Origin: Isoetes taiwanensis
Lineage: Eukaryota > Streptophyta > Lycopodiopsida > Isoetales > Isoetaceae
Direction: 5' to 3'
NCBI GenBank assembly: GCA_021234155.1
Contig: JAJEKV010000001.1
Location: forward strand, 26,211,189 to 26,275,188
Length of the DNA stretch: 64,000 nt
The notes beneath the pieces are model-generated. The model was not told the DNA's origin, ran no database searches, and saw only the letters and a program-made list of their open reading frames with translations. Positions 53,513 to 63,784 of this stretch are shown one piece after another. The position numbers were made by a program, and so were the translations under genes. The first letter of the stretch is position 1. Each line of letters begins with the position of its first letter.

Positions 53513-55362
53513 ATGGCGGTCTATCCAGCCAGCAACACGATCACTACTGAGCTTATTCAAAAGGTTTGCAGGATTTTTTTGTTCTTGGATGCTATAGGTC
53601 GGGACCAATCTCAAAATGCGGGGAAAAAAATGAGAAGAAGGAGCGAGTTTACGGCCATAAACCCCGGGATAAACCCCAACCATCAACTATCTTGGCATTT
53701 GGTTGCATTCTGATGTTTTTATTTTATGCGGCATTCTACTCTTGATCAAGTTTCCTTTTTTCTTTTCTTTGGTTCTTTTAGAAATAGCTGATTTTTTATG
53801 CTGAATATTTAGCTTTTGCTGTTCTCCCTAGGTTTACACGCATTTTTAATCCTAAGCATATGAGATGTGTATGTTTTCCTGCAGTATCTGGATGAAAATA
53901 AGCAGCTTATCCTCGCTATTCTTGATAATCAAAATCTTGGGAACCTCAATGAGTGTGCTCAGTAAGTAATCCATTGTGATTGCATTTTTATGCGGACAAC
54001 AAGATTTACTATGGAAATATGCCTTTCTGTTTTTTCTCCTTTAACTCAAGCAAGATGTACAAAAGGGAAAGAAAGGCTTAGTGGTGTGTGATATAGCTGG
54101 GAATCTGCACAAAGCACCTGCATTGCCATGTATAATTTCCTCAGAAACTGTGCTATACTCAGTTCTCAAAGTAGCACAAGTTGCATTTTTTAAACTGAAA
54201 ACGCGCAAATTAATCAAAATCGTCCACATGGTGGCAAGTACTAGCAGTGTCTTTGAATATTTATGTTACGTTCTTAAAGTTGGACATGATCAGAAAATAT
54301 TGTGTATATTTGGCATGTGGTAAAAGTTTTATCTCAGTACTCATATCATGTTAGACTTATGCGTATTCATTTTAAATAGAAATAGGGAATAGTCCATCGT
54401 GATGATTTTGTGTTGTCTTGAACAAAGGGGCTGGATGAATGTAGTGTCCCTCTATTATTGTTCTTCTTTTGGCCTCGCTGGTCAGCATAAAACAACTATG
54501 TTCTTGAATGTGGAACTAGATACATTTTTCTTGGAGTCACTTTGGTAGCACTGTTTTGTAGGTATCAGTTAAAGCTACAGCAAAATTTAATGGATTTGGC
54601 TGCAATGGCTGATGCTCAACCTCAGGCACCTCTCACTACTGCTCAGGTTTCTTCCGTTTTCACCTTGCATGCGTTCGCACCTATTATTTGTATGTTCTTT
54701 TATAGCTAGCATATTATGGAATAAATGCTTGCGTTTATCTTTCGGAAATGCTTTTGCTGCTTATTGCATTGATAGCAATCTGCATGCTCTACAGGGTGCC
54801 AACTAAGTCTGTGCACTTGTGATCTTGTCCATTTGTCAATGCAGCATTAAACTGCCTTTACGAGACTTTGTATTATGCCAGTACTTGACTTTCTTATGAG
54901 GCATGGAACCAGGTAAATTCTAGTACAATGATGCAGCCCCAACATGCATATATGCAACAAAGTTCAGCAATCAATGCTGGGACAACGGAGTTCTCTTCAG
55001 TATATGCAGCAACAGCAAAGCGCATTGCATCAGTTTCAACAGCAGCAACAGTTGCCTGTCCAGCAGGGCATGATGGGTGGGCATAATGGAATGCGCATGC
55101 TATCTAGTGAGTCAAATGTCGGTGGCAATGGACCGCCAACCTCTGGAAACTTTCCTGATTTCAGCCGTGGAGGGAATGCTGGTGGTTCAGGTGATGGTCT
55201 TCAAACTAACATTGGACTTGGACAAGAAATGCGTGGTGGAAGCAGAAGCGAGATGGGGTTTCTGCAGGTGCTGCACCAAGTGATGGAGGCAACTCAGGAG
55301 CACAAGGAGGAGATGAATCAGAACCATCCTATCTTAAAGCTTCTGAGGAGGATGGGAATTAA
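53513..55362 (+). CDS. GIF1: GRF-interacting factor (GIF/ANGUSTIFOLIA3, SSXT domain)
   Basis: Exons 53513-53563, 53885-53961, 54562-54646 encode the SNH/SSXT domain: ITTELIQK, YLDENKQLILAILDNQNLGN, LNECAQYQLKLQQNLMDLAA, MADAQPQAPLTTAQ. The last exon (54913-55362) encodes a Gln-rich part (RSSLQYMQQQQSALHQFQQQ), then NFPDFSRGGNAGG and the C-terminal GGDESEPSYLKASEEDGN with stop. GIF proteins are co-activators that bind GRF transcription factors and recruit SWI/SNF in meristems. Oddity: in the last exon the reading frame changes twice (near 54955 and 55255). Splicing can rescue it: acceptor at 54965 and a 76-base intron at 55191-55266 give an open frame. Otherwise two single-base indels (or sequence errors) are present. 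Paralogue number within the family is uncertain. Confidence 0.88.
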
Positions 55363-56247
55363 GGATGTTCTAACTTTGGTCATTGACTTCATTGTATTAC
55401 GAAACCAAATTCTATGCATGGTCAGGGCAGCTTGCACATTTTGCTAAAATCATGGGCTGCTATGTCAGTGTATCTTTGTAACTGTTCTCTTGTTCCAGTT
55501 TGTAGCTACTGGAGCTTGTTGGGTCAGCATGCTCATTAGGTCCTTTGTTGTGCCTTAACCATACCAGCCCACAGCTCCGGGTTTCTTCTGTACAAAAGCT
55601 AATTATTAATGTTGAAGCGGCCGTGGCCTAATTATGGATATGAGATTTTATAGGCTTTCCTCTAAACAACTACCGTGAACCAGAAAAAAAGAAGCTCATC
55701 TAATAAATATTACAAAAAGGACCAGAGAATATACGTTGGCAAATCAGGCAATATGTTTGTTAATTTATAGTTCATATATATATAATATTACATTACACTG
55801 AATTACATGCCAAGAGCTCCAAAAATTATGCCATCAATACGTTAAGAGATTGATATTAATAACTGGTATTCTGGTAATCAATGTTTGCTTTTATTACTGA
55901 AATCTTGTATGCTGAGAATATGTAAAAAACTATATGAAATGTGATTGAAGGGAACGATGGCCCACACTTCCGGGAAAATGCCATCAGCAACCTGGGCCCA
56001 AGGAAGCGCAGAAGATGACTTCAAAGAAGTATGGAAATGCAAGTACAAAAGAATCCAGCCAACAAAGGAAAATTTTCAGGCATAAATGACAGCATATGCA
56101 TTTAAACACTGAAGTACAGTTCTGATTGGAATCTTTTGTAAGAGTCCCTAATATGGGTGGTGAATTTCTTCCACTGTAAACTACATTGCTTTTAGTCACA
56201 CCCTACTGCCACACGTTAACAACATGAAGATTCATGTTGGATTCATG
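55363..56247. other. GIF 3' region and intergenic sequence
   Basis: Probable 3' UTR followed by AT-rich sequence. No further gene is seen. Confidence 0.45.
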
Positions 56248-56374
56248 AAGATTCTGTAGGTGGGTAGTCCGGTTCCATTATTTCAAAAATAAGCACACGT
56301 GTTACTGTGCCATACTTTGCACACTCTGATGCAACTTCATCTTCGAGTTCATCATCCACCTCACCAGGACCAAC
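56248..56374 (-). pseudogene. DRT111/SPF45-type splicing factor exon fragment
   Basis: After a TATTTCAG acceptor the minus strand encodes VGPGEVDDELEDEVASECAK and YGTVTRVLIFEI, then MEPDYPPTESS and a stop. This is the start of the C-terminal U2AF-homology RRM of SPF45/DRT111 (family text VGPGEVDxELEDEVxxEC). The rest of the RRM (the FVQF block) and the G-patch are not nearby. A single stranded exon, hence a relic. Confidence 0.85.
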
Positions 56375-56723
56375 CTGAAATAACAAATGGTAACAATAAA
56401 TTTGAGCACCTATAGTCCACATATAAGCTAAATTTGACTCAGAATATGTCAATGCAAAAACATGAGCAGAATTAAGACGTTGTCCTACATTAGCTTAGTT
56501 CTTATTATGGTTCTAGCTATTACCTTGTGGAGGTTCATGCGTCATAACTAATACCTTAGCCTGCCTGCCCTTGAAAGGCTATCCCAAATCGTTTAACCTT
56601 AGCCTGCCTGCCCTTTCCCAATTCAAGATTGCGGAACAATATCCAATTTATTTATAAATACTTCTTAATATCATCACCCTTCTGATATTATAAAATGCGC
56701 ATTTTCATCTCTAAGAAGACACT

Positions 56724-56798
56724 ATCCTAGTAGCTAAAGTTATTTATAGCAGAGGACTAAAAATCCTCGTGTCACCAGTTCAAACCTGGTTCCTGGCA
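56724..56798 (+). pseudogene. Decayed plastid-type tRNA-Phe (trnF) sequence
   Basis: The 3' two thirds match plastid trnF: GCAGAGGACTAAAAATCCTC (anticodon arm), then GTGTC and the T arm ACCAG-TTCAAAC-CTGGT, and acceptor end TCCTGGCA. The plastid anticodon GAA reads AAA here. The 5' acceptor and D arm are degenerate and no longer pair with the 3' end, so it is not a working tRNA. It is best read as a nuclear insertion of plastid DNA. Confidence 0.7.
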
Positions 56799-57329
56799 TA
56801 CTATAAATAGTGATAATTTCACTACCGTGAAGGTATGATCATTTTTTTTTTTAATGGGGAAGGGATCCATCGGTACGTATGTTTCGTTCGGATGCTTGGT
56901 GCTTAAACGACCTTTGCACTTCAGATGCACATGAATCGATGTTCTTTACTTAGGTTTTGGTGAATGGGATGGATGGCCGATGTTGTTTTTCACAACCTTG
57001 GTTCATCTGCTTATACAAAGTGGTTTTCATGGTTTAGCTTGGTTATCCTAAGATGCCAAGGAGAGGATAGCAAGGCTTGTTTGTTGGAAAATTTTCACAA
57101 AAATGCTTGAAAGAATTATGAGGCAAATTGATCCAAACAAGACGATGTGATACAAACTACTCCATAACAGGATCGAAATCTTTGTCAAAGGATTATGTTG
57201 CATTACTATTTTTGAGATGATGCATACACCCATCATTTCTTCTCCAAGAATCTAAATCTTGTTGTGCTTATATAACTAAATGTCTAAGTGCATTTTTCGT
57301 TTGCTAATGCATTGTCCATTTGTCTACAG

Positions 57330-57609
57330 CTGTAACTTATATTGACTCAAGCGCATTGCATGGCATCAAGGAACTCCATCAAGAATACAAGGCCAGAAAT
57401 ATACAGGTACGTTTTTCTTGTTCACGTAAATAGTTGTTTGCATCTATGAGGCTTATTGATTGGTTGATGCTGATCTTTTATTCTCCCTTGGTTATGCAGA
57501 TAGCATTCTCTAACCCCAATGACAATGTGATGAAATTATTTGCAAAGGCTGGAATCCCGGAACTGATAGGCAAGGATTGGTACTTTGTGCGAATCCATGT
57601 GCAGTTCAG
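57330..57609 (+). pseudogene. Sulfate transporter (SULTR) STAS-domain exons
   Basis: Exon 57330-57406 encodes VTYIDSSALHGIKELHQEYK and ARNIQ; exon 57500-57609 encodes IAFSNPNDNVMKLFAKAGIP and ELIGKDWYFVRIHVQF. This is the STAS domain (IDSSA phospho-switch loop, NP, ELIGK.WYFVRVH) at the C-terminus of plant SULTR proteins, nearest in style to SULTR4. No transmembrane exons precede it. A further acceptor at 57681 opens VAPIPQGLPSL, resembling a block that should lie before the STAS domain, so the order looks scrambled. Relic. Confidence 0.82.
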
Positions 57610-57930
57610 GTTTGTCTTCGATTGAAATAAACAAGATTGTTTGGAAGTATAATGTGTTTAACAAGTGTTGCCTTATGCAGGTTGCACCGATTCCTCAGGG
57701 GCTCCCTTCCTTGACTTATATCCCAAAAAGCCCTTCGTATTTTTAAAATTCCCAAAATGCCCTTAAATTTCAAATATTTTCCCAAATAACCCCATATATT
57801 TTATAGTTATGAAATTCGTGTGTTCTTTATTTCACAGGTTGCTAAACTCTTTAGCTGTATTTTGGAAGATAAAGGTAGTTCGTTGGCTATAGAGAATTTC
57901 ATTTCTAAATGTTCGGGGTTATGGTTTTGA

Positions 57931-58060
57931 ATTGATTGTCAAAATATGATTTTGAACTATGATTTAAGCCACTTCACCCTCCGGCCATGGAGGGCAACCC
58001 TCCGTGCGCAGCACCTTGTTTTGCTTTTATTCTATCTATCTATCTATCTATCTATCTCCA
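57931..58060 (+). repeat. Dispersed ~95-bp repeat, plus copy, with (CTAT)n tail
   Basis: 57931-58025 matches the minus-strand copy at 11562-11657. It is followed by a (CTAT)n array to about 58057, which is also the left flank of the next LINE copy. Confidence 0.75.
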
Positions 58061-59328
58061 AGAGGAAGAATAAGTATTTCGGCGAATACTTTGTCCAATA
58101 GCTTCATGGTAACCCCACACCCACATGGTCCCAAAAATACCCCATCCACAACTATTTAAAAGCCTAGCCAACCATCAACAAAGACCCAAGGCGGATAAAG
58201 AAGAAATGGCCAAGTATGCGCGAGGATCACCCATCATATTGCCTATTTAATCCCTTCCTCTACAACTACGTGAGGAACAACTTAAACAAGTTCTACACTT
58301 GCAACAGTTGTGCAAAACATTTGCCAACAACATGGATGTCATCTCTTGCATACACCCAAGATGTTCTCACGCTCCCAACATTCTATACCCAAATATCTCA
58401 ACAGTATACATATCCATAATTGTTGAGAGATGCATGAAGGGAATAATCGTAGATAGACCCCAGGAGAGAAGCCTACTGGACAATCTCCTAGTCTCTTGGA
58501 TGGAACTCAACTAATCCTATCTAGATCAAGCGACAAAAACAAAGATAGAGACCCTGCTTTCCCACCCCATCCACCAAAATCCGATTGCCAGCAAGTACAA
58601 AACATTGTACGAGCAACCTAACCAAACAACAAGCCTCTGCATCATCTCCGCTGCAACCATCTCTGACATCCTGACCAGATCATGTGCAGACAATGCATAC
58701 TCCACAAACTAAAACACAACCATATGCACAATATCTATTTGCGACACCACTAACATCCAAGACGCATCCTCTACCTACCAAAAAGACGACATATACCACC
58801 TTCCACCCCTCATCCCAAAGGACAGGGTCCCACCATCTCAGAATTGAGACAGGCCACTGGGGTACGGATGGAGGACAGGGAATCCCCCGGCATGAGAGAT
58901 TATGCCAGTGCTGTCACATGCAGATAGTAGAAGATGAACACCATGCTCTACAGGAATGCCCAGCATATGCACACATCCGAGCAGCTCATGCCGATCTCAG
59001 ATGCTCTGAGATAGCAATTCACCAACTGCTGGCTTCGCCAATGGTGGCACGTCTTGCAACCTACATTCTGCAAGTCTCCACTGTCAGGGAGTCCCTCACA
59101 GCACAGGGAATTTGAGCGCCCAAATAGGGCCTCTCAACACCTACTACAAGGGTTTTTCCTCCCACACGGGGGGTTTTTTCATCCCAGTGGTAGAGACACA
59201 TTGTACAGGATTTCTGTGGTTTTATTTTGTGTTTGGAAACTTTCCGCTATATTGTACAACCGTCTCATAGGCCAGTTGGCCTCCGTGGATGTTAAAATAT
59301 ACTTCCTTCCTTCCTTCCTTTCTTGTTA
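58058..59328 (+). mobile_element. LINE of a second subfamily, between (CTAT)n and (CTTC)n
   Basis: It starts right after a (CTAT)n microsatellite and ends with CGTCTCATAGGCCAGTTGGC, GTGGATGTTAAAATATAC and a (TTCC)n tail at about 59303-59327. The frame 58684-59115 carries the C-terminal finger: HHLRIETGHWGTD, CQCCHMQIVEDEHHALQEC and ARLATYILQVSTVRESL. It is the same lineage as the copies at 39-46 kb but diverged, with a T/G-rich UTR (GGGTTTTTCCTCCCACACGG) shared with the relic at 6.2 kb. Multiple stops. Inactive. Confidence 0.8.
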
Positions 59329-61238
59329 AGAAGAAGATTACGCTCAGTCCTAGATGCCATGAAAATGCGAACAAAAGATGTGTTTGGTATATGAACGATG
59401 CAACAAGCAAAAGAATCTTAAAGTTAAGATTCATATCTAGTCGTAAGCTTCCATCAACGGAAATTGTTACAAATAATAGGAAGTAGGGATGCAATAAATC
59501 AAAAGTTTTGCAAGGATCTTATCGACCATTGCCAACATGGTTCAAGCACCATTACCAAACCCCTATAAACAAATACAAGTGGTTAGTAAGAACTCGTTTA
59601 GAAAAAAAGAAAAAAGAATCTAAGAGATAATATCTATACATGGTCGTAGGCTTTCCATCGTCATAGCTTGGCACAACTGAGTTTCCCCTCCAAGCAGAAA
59701 GGAAAATGGAAGATCGTCAAGATATGATGAGTGCCATAGCTAAAAGGTCTGAGCGCCAAACGCCATAGATAAAAAGATAAATTAAAAAAAGGCAATTTGG
59801 GGCCGGCCAAGCTTCTAACTATGGCTATTCTGGCGATCTTTGTAAGGGAAGGCAAAAAAACAAGGAAGAAACGAAAAGGCAAGGTAGTCAAAATGCAAGT
59901 AGAATAACAATCAGATATTAGCGATGTTTTTCATCTCCATGCCTTTTTTAGCCCATTTCTAATTGATGTGGCCGTAGATCTTAGAAAAAAAAGAACTTAA
60001 CGGGGAAAATTACTGCCACATGAGGTGGACATGCTATGTGGTTAGGCTAGAATCGCAAGAAAGGTTGTAGGCTTGGTTGGATCTCTATCTTTTTCACCAG
60101 TGGACGATAAAAAAAAAAATCAAAAAATTCTATTCTTCAGTACCTTCTTCCCCTGCATTGTGCTCATCAATACAAACTTCATCTGTATTCTGTCCTTTAG
60201 TACATTCTTCACCTGCATTCTCTTCATCTGCATCCTGGCCATCTTCTTCTTCGGCTTTTTCTTCAGCTGCTTTCTTTTCTACTGCATTTTTAAAGGGCTT
60301 GTTACATTTGAAAGCACTTGAAACCTCGGATGCGAAAATGGTGGTCATTGATAATTACAATGTTGACATGCGCTTTCCTACCACAGAGTTTTCCTTTTCG
60401 AAAGTATCTATGAAAGTTTTGAATGTATGCACTGACCAATCTCCATTCACAATGTGGTCAAATTCAACTTTAGAAATGAAGCAATTATGTATAAGAATGA
60501 GATGAGTGGAGGTGCCTTCCTCATCACTCCCACTGCTGCATCTATTGCCGCCATAGCCAAAATTCAGATCGGCAAAATTGGTAGAAGAAGAAAAAGGAAA
60601 AGTAATTCTGACATAAATATAAATACTTGAAATCCTATGACAGATAACATGTATTTGCCATATCACCCTGTTTTAGTCCTAGACCCTTAACCAACCTCAA
60701 AATTTTACCAAAGCTTGCCACCTCATCATGTATTTGCCACGTTAGCACGTATTTGCCACATCACTTTGTTTAGTCCTAAACCCTAAACCAACCTCAAAAT
60801 TTTGCCACTTCACCTTACCATCTCATCGCTTATTTGCCACCTCATCATGTGATTGCCACATCACCTTATTTTACCACTTCTTCTCGCAACTAATCTCAAA
60901 ATTTTTGTCAAACCTTGTCATTTTATCAAAAAAGAATCCAAACTTTTGTTCCATGCCCTTTTTTTAGTGCATCATGTACAAGTTTTTTTTTTCCTTTTTT
61001 TTTGTGAATCTGGTACATCTTGTATATATAAATATGACTATGGCCTTTTTCTTAAATGAAATGACTTGTTTTTGGTAATTGGGCTTGTTCTTGGCAATTG
61101 AAAATGAAATGACTTGTTTTTTTTGCACTTGGACTTGTTCTTGGCAATTGAGTTTTCCATTTAGGTATAAAGCAGTTTAGTTGAATAGCAAGCTGAAGTT
61201 TAAACAAAAGCAATTTGTATTAATAAGAATAACTCATT
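59329..61238. other. Intergenic region with an acidic open frame and tandem repeats
   Basis: A minus-strand frame at 60348-60130 is very Glu-rich (EKKAAEEKAEEEDGQDADEE) and follows FTFDTFEKENSVVGKRMSTL-like text in an overlapping frame. I cannot name it. A 55-bp unit with AATGAAATGACTTGTTTTT and CTTGTTCTTGGCAATTG is doubled at 61057-61152. Repeated words TTTGCCAC(A/C)TCA occur at 60655-60870. Confidence 0.4.
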
Positions 61239-61334
61239 TCATTCGTTTGCTTCAAGAATTATTGGTATACTTATTACCAGTATTTCATGGTCAGCCTCAG
61301 ATAGTGCATAAGGCTTAGCACAACTCTTAAATGT

Positions 61335-61427
61335 GTGTCTAACTTCAGCTAATTGCAGCTTTACTCCAATATTGGAGCATTTGTGTCCAACTTCAGCTAA
61401 TTGCAGCTTTACTCCAATAATGGAGCA
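61335..61427 (-). repeat. 45-bp tandem repeat within the split ORF
   Basis: AACTTCAGCTAATTGCAGCT with TTACTCCAATA(T/A)TGGAGCAT is present twice in tandem and encodes a 15-residue repeat on the minus strand, keeping the frame. Confidence 0.8.
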
Positions 61428-61455
61428 TGTATGAACAAATATAATCTTATCTCGA

Positions 61456-61470
61456 AACAATTTGTACTTG
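61456..61470. repeat. L1 target site duplication, left
   Basis: AACAATTTGTACTTG, repeated exactly at 63627-63641 on the other side of the element. Confidence 0.93.
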
Positions 61471-61683
61471 TTTTTTTTTTTTTGAAGAATATAAGAATAT
61501 ATTAAACCACTAGAATGCGATCAAGTACAATGATAAGTGTGGTGCTAAGAAAGGAAGCGCCCATCATGATCCACAATCTGTAGGAATGTCGACCAAATTT
61601 CCCGCTTAACTGTGCCCGACAAACTTGAGACTTGGTAAGCCTGCCACAACTTATGCCTCAAGATCGGAACCAACCGAAAAGGG

Positions 61684-62811
61684 CTAAGCACGGCATTCTG
61701 AAAGACCTTCGCTCTGTCTTTTCCAAATCAGCCACAAAAGCCAAGCTCTGCATAAATGAAATGCCTGCCGCTTGGCCACTGCCCACCTGCTAGGAAGGAC
61801 TTCCAAGAGAATCTTCTGACTGCATAGTGAAGTCCCAAAGAGGGCTCTCACCCAGGACCAAGCTGCCCTACCTTTGTGCATAGGACAAAGCAGTGCTCAA
61901 TGGTCTCACGTCGCCTCCCACATAAAGGGCATGTTTCCGCTACCTGAGGCTTGAACCTGTGGACTCGGACATTCACCCTGAGGCTACGGTGCAAGATCTG
62001 CCACAAAAAGGTACGGATTTTAGGAGGAGGCAATGTATTCCACGCCCACTTCCACATGGCGGGCCACTTACTCCCTGGAAGCTTAAGCGACCACTTATCC
62101 AAAGGCGACAACGTGTCCGGCTGCGGCCGGAAGCCCATAAGCCGATGCTACAAACTGAGATGCATCAAGTCCACTATGCGACTTCCAAACCACGATTAAC
62201 TTGAGAAGATAAGCGCAATGGAATAGCATTGGCAATTGGCCCAAGTCCGTATGTCCCACCGTAGAAGGACAAATCTCTCCCTAAAAACTCCCACGGTGCG
62301 GATGACCCTCCCAATACCAGATCCGGATGGATGTTACCCCCGCAGCAATCCATGTTACCGAAAGTACACGGGTGTAGGGAAGAGGCCAAGGGAGATCACG
62401 AGAGTCCAAGGGTACCCAGAGAAAGGGCGATGAGGCTACCATACACCTGCTAGGGTCCAACAAAAAGAGAACCTTGACCACCTTCCAAGCCTTCAGGAGA
62501 CCTTTAAGAAAAGGCGAAGCACGAGGGAATGGCCGCAAATCCTCAAACAGAGCCCACGGCAACTCAGCCGGAATAGCTGGCTTCCTAAACACAATAGAGT
62601 GACGAAGCGACTGTGCCAACAGAGCCAAACCTGGGGATTGTTGCTCCTGCAACAACTGCCAGATGAATTTCGACACCAGAACCTTCGTGTGCAACGACAC
62701 ATCAAGCATACCCAAGCCCCCTACCTGTCTGGGACGCACACACTTCCACCATGCGACCTTCACTGTAGCCCTCAAGAGCCAATTCTTAGCCAGGATGTAT
62801 CCAGTAGGCAT
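61684..62811 (-). pseudogene. L1 ORF2 C-terminal part with zf-RVT
   Basis: The minus-strand frames encode KVAWWKCVRPRQVGGLGMLD (start of the post-RT region), then PPPKIRTFLWQILHRSLRVN and CPLCGRRRETIEHCFVLC (the zf-RVT zinc finger), then RQAFHLCRAWLLWLIWKRQS. It is broken by frameshifts near 62280 and 61870. The finger matches the smaller L1 fragment at 38.1 kb. Confidence 0.88.
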
Positions 62812-62851
62812 CCGGTGGATTCCCAGGAGCTGGCTTCTGGAAATTCGGAGA

Positions 62852-63626
62852 CGATGGAGAATAGAGAGGTGGTGCCCAGCTCAATGCCACCTTTGGAGTC
62901 TGTAACTTTGCCATCTTTGGTTGGTGAGAATGGTGGTTTGCTGCCAGAAGACCCCTTTCGGGTATGTTCCCCAGAGGTGATGCCTCAACCACCACGAGCC
63001 CCGGCTCCTCATGCATGGAAAGGTAATGACATCGTTGCCGCCTTTCTAGGCCTAGGTTTTCGATTGGATTAGGCAACCGTTAAAAGCGAAAAGTCTGAGA
63101 GAAAAGTTCTAGGGTGACAGAGGCACTGCTTATCTTAGAGCAGAATAACAAGAAGGATTTGCAGCAAGTTTTTAAGTCATTACCTCCTCTTGTAGAAATT
63201 AATCACCAGAAGCATGTGCAGTATACAGAGAATTTGGTTGCATCTTTGGTGGTAGGTCATTTCACTGGGGCCTTTTTGGATATGCAGAGGCTTGGGTACT
63301 GGCTACGGGCTCAGTTTAAGAGGCTGGGGTTGCCTCCATATGTGACCCTGAAGTCTCTGGGTAATAATTTCTTTCTTATTATGGTTGATTCTGAGGCCAC
63401 GGTGGAGCAGTTGGTCTCGCATGGAGTGGCACGTATGGGAGGGTCCTATGTTTTGTTCCAGCATTATGCTCCAGGTTTCTCTTCTGCTAGGCCTGCGGCA
63501 GTTAGAGTGCCATGCTGGCTTCAAATCCGTGATCTGCCTTTAGAGATGATGGTGCCTGAGTTTCTAGTGGCCATGGCCAAAGGCTTGGGAACTCACATAG
63601 CGCACTCGATTGTGGGTGCACCATAG
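62852..63626 (+). pseudogene. L1 ORF1 fragment with DUF4283 domain
   Basis: The plus-strand frame 63114-63626 encodes NLVASLVVGHFTGAFLDMQR, LGNNFFLIMVDSEATVEQLV and VPCWLQIRDLPLEMM, the DUF4283 domain typical of plant L1 ORF1. Upstream, 62852-63072 gives the Pro-rich N-terminus (MENREVVPSSMPPLESVTLP) with a stop between. It is cut off at the target duplication. This strand is opposite to the ORF2 half. Confidence 0.85.
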
Positions 63627-63641
63627 AACAATTTGTACTTG
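63627..63641. repeat. L1 target site duplication, right
   Basis: AACAATTTGTACTTG, identical to 61456-61470. Confidence 0.93.
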
Positions 63642-63784
63642 TTATGACAACACTCTTTTATCTGCTCAAAGTAGAATGCCTCAACGACATCATCCCCAGC
63701 TACAAATTGGTTCTCATATTCATCTTTAGTTGCATGTCCTTTTCTTACACATAGAAAAATAGTAGAGAGCACCTTCCATGTCAT

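Larger units (their letters stand above)
61471..63626 (-). mobile_element. L1 LINE with inverted 5' part
   Basis: The poly(A) tail appears as T13 at 61471-61483 on the plus strand, so the 3' part (62811 to 61471) is minus-sense. The outer part (about 62812-63626) is plus-sense and encodes ORF1. A 15-bp target duplication brackets the whole, so it arrived as one insertion. The structure fits twin-primed reverse transcription with internal loss: endonuclease and most of RT are missing between the two halves. Confidence 0.9.
61239..63784 (-). pseudogene. Unidentified host ORF split by an L1 insertion
   Basis: On the minus strand KDEYENQFVAGDDVVEAFYF and EQIKECCHNKYKLF run up to the L1 (63784-63627). 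The frame resumes at 61470 with RDKIIFVHTCSIIGVKLQLA and ends SIPIILEANE with a stop at 61239. Removing the element and one 15-bp target copy joins both parts in one open frame. The second part holds a 45-bp in-frame repeat (CSxIGVKLQLAEVxH twice). A further acidic frame upstream (63920-63726, VEDGDIFVLFEALDDME) may be another exon. The family is not recognised. Confidence 0.6.

Noticed and set aside
56724-56798. A functional tRNA-Phe gene
   Set aside because: The 5' acceptor arm does not pair with the 3' end and the anticodon is AAA.
63593-63784. BAH-domain or other chromatin protein assignment for the split ORF
   Set aside because: Only a vague GDDV resemblance; not enough to name a family.
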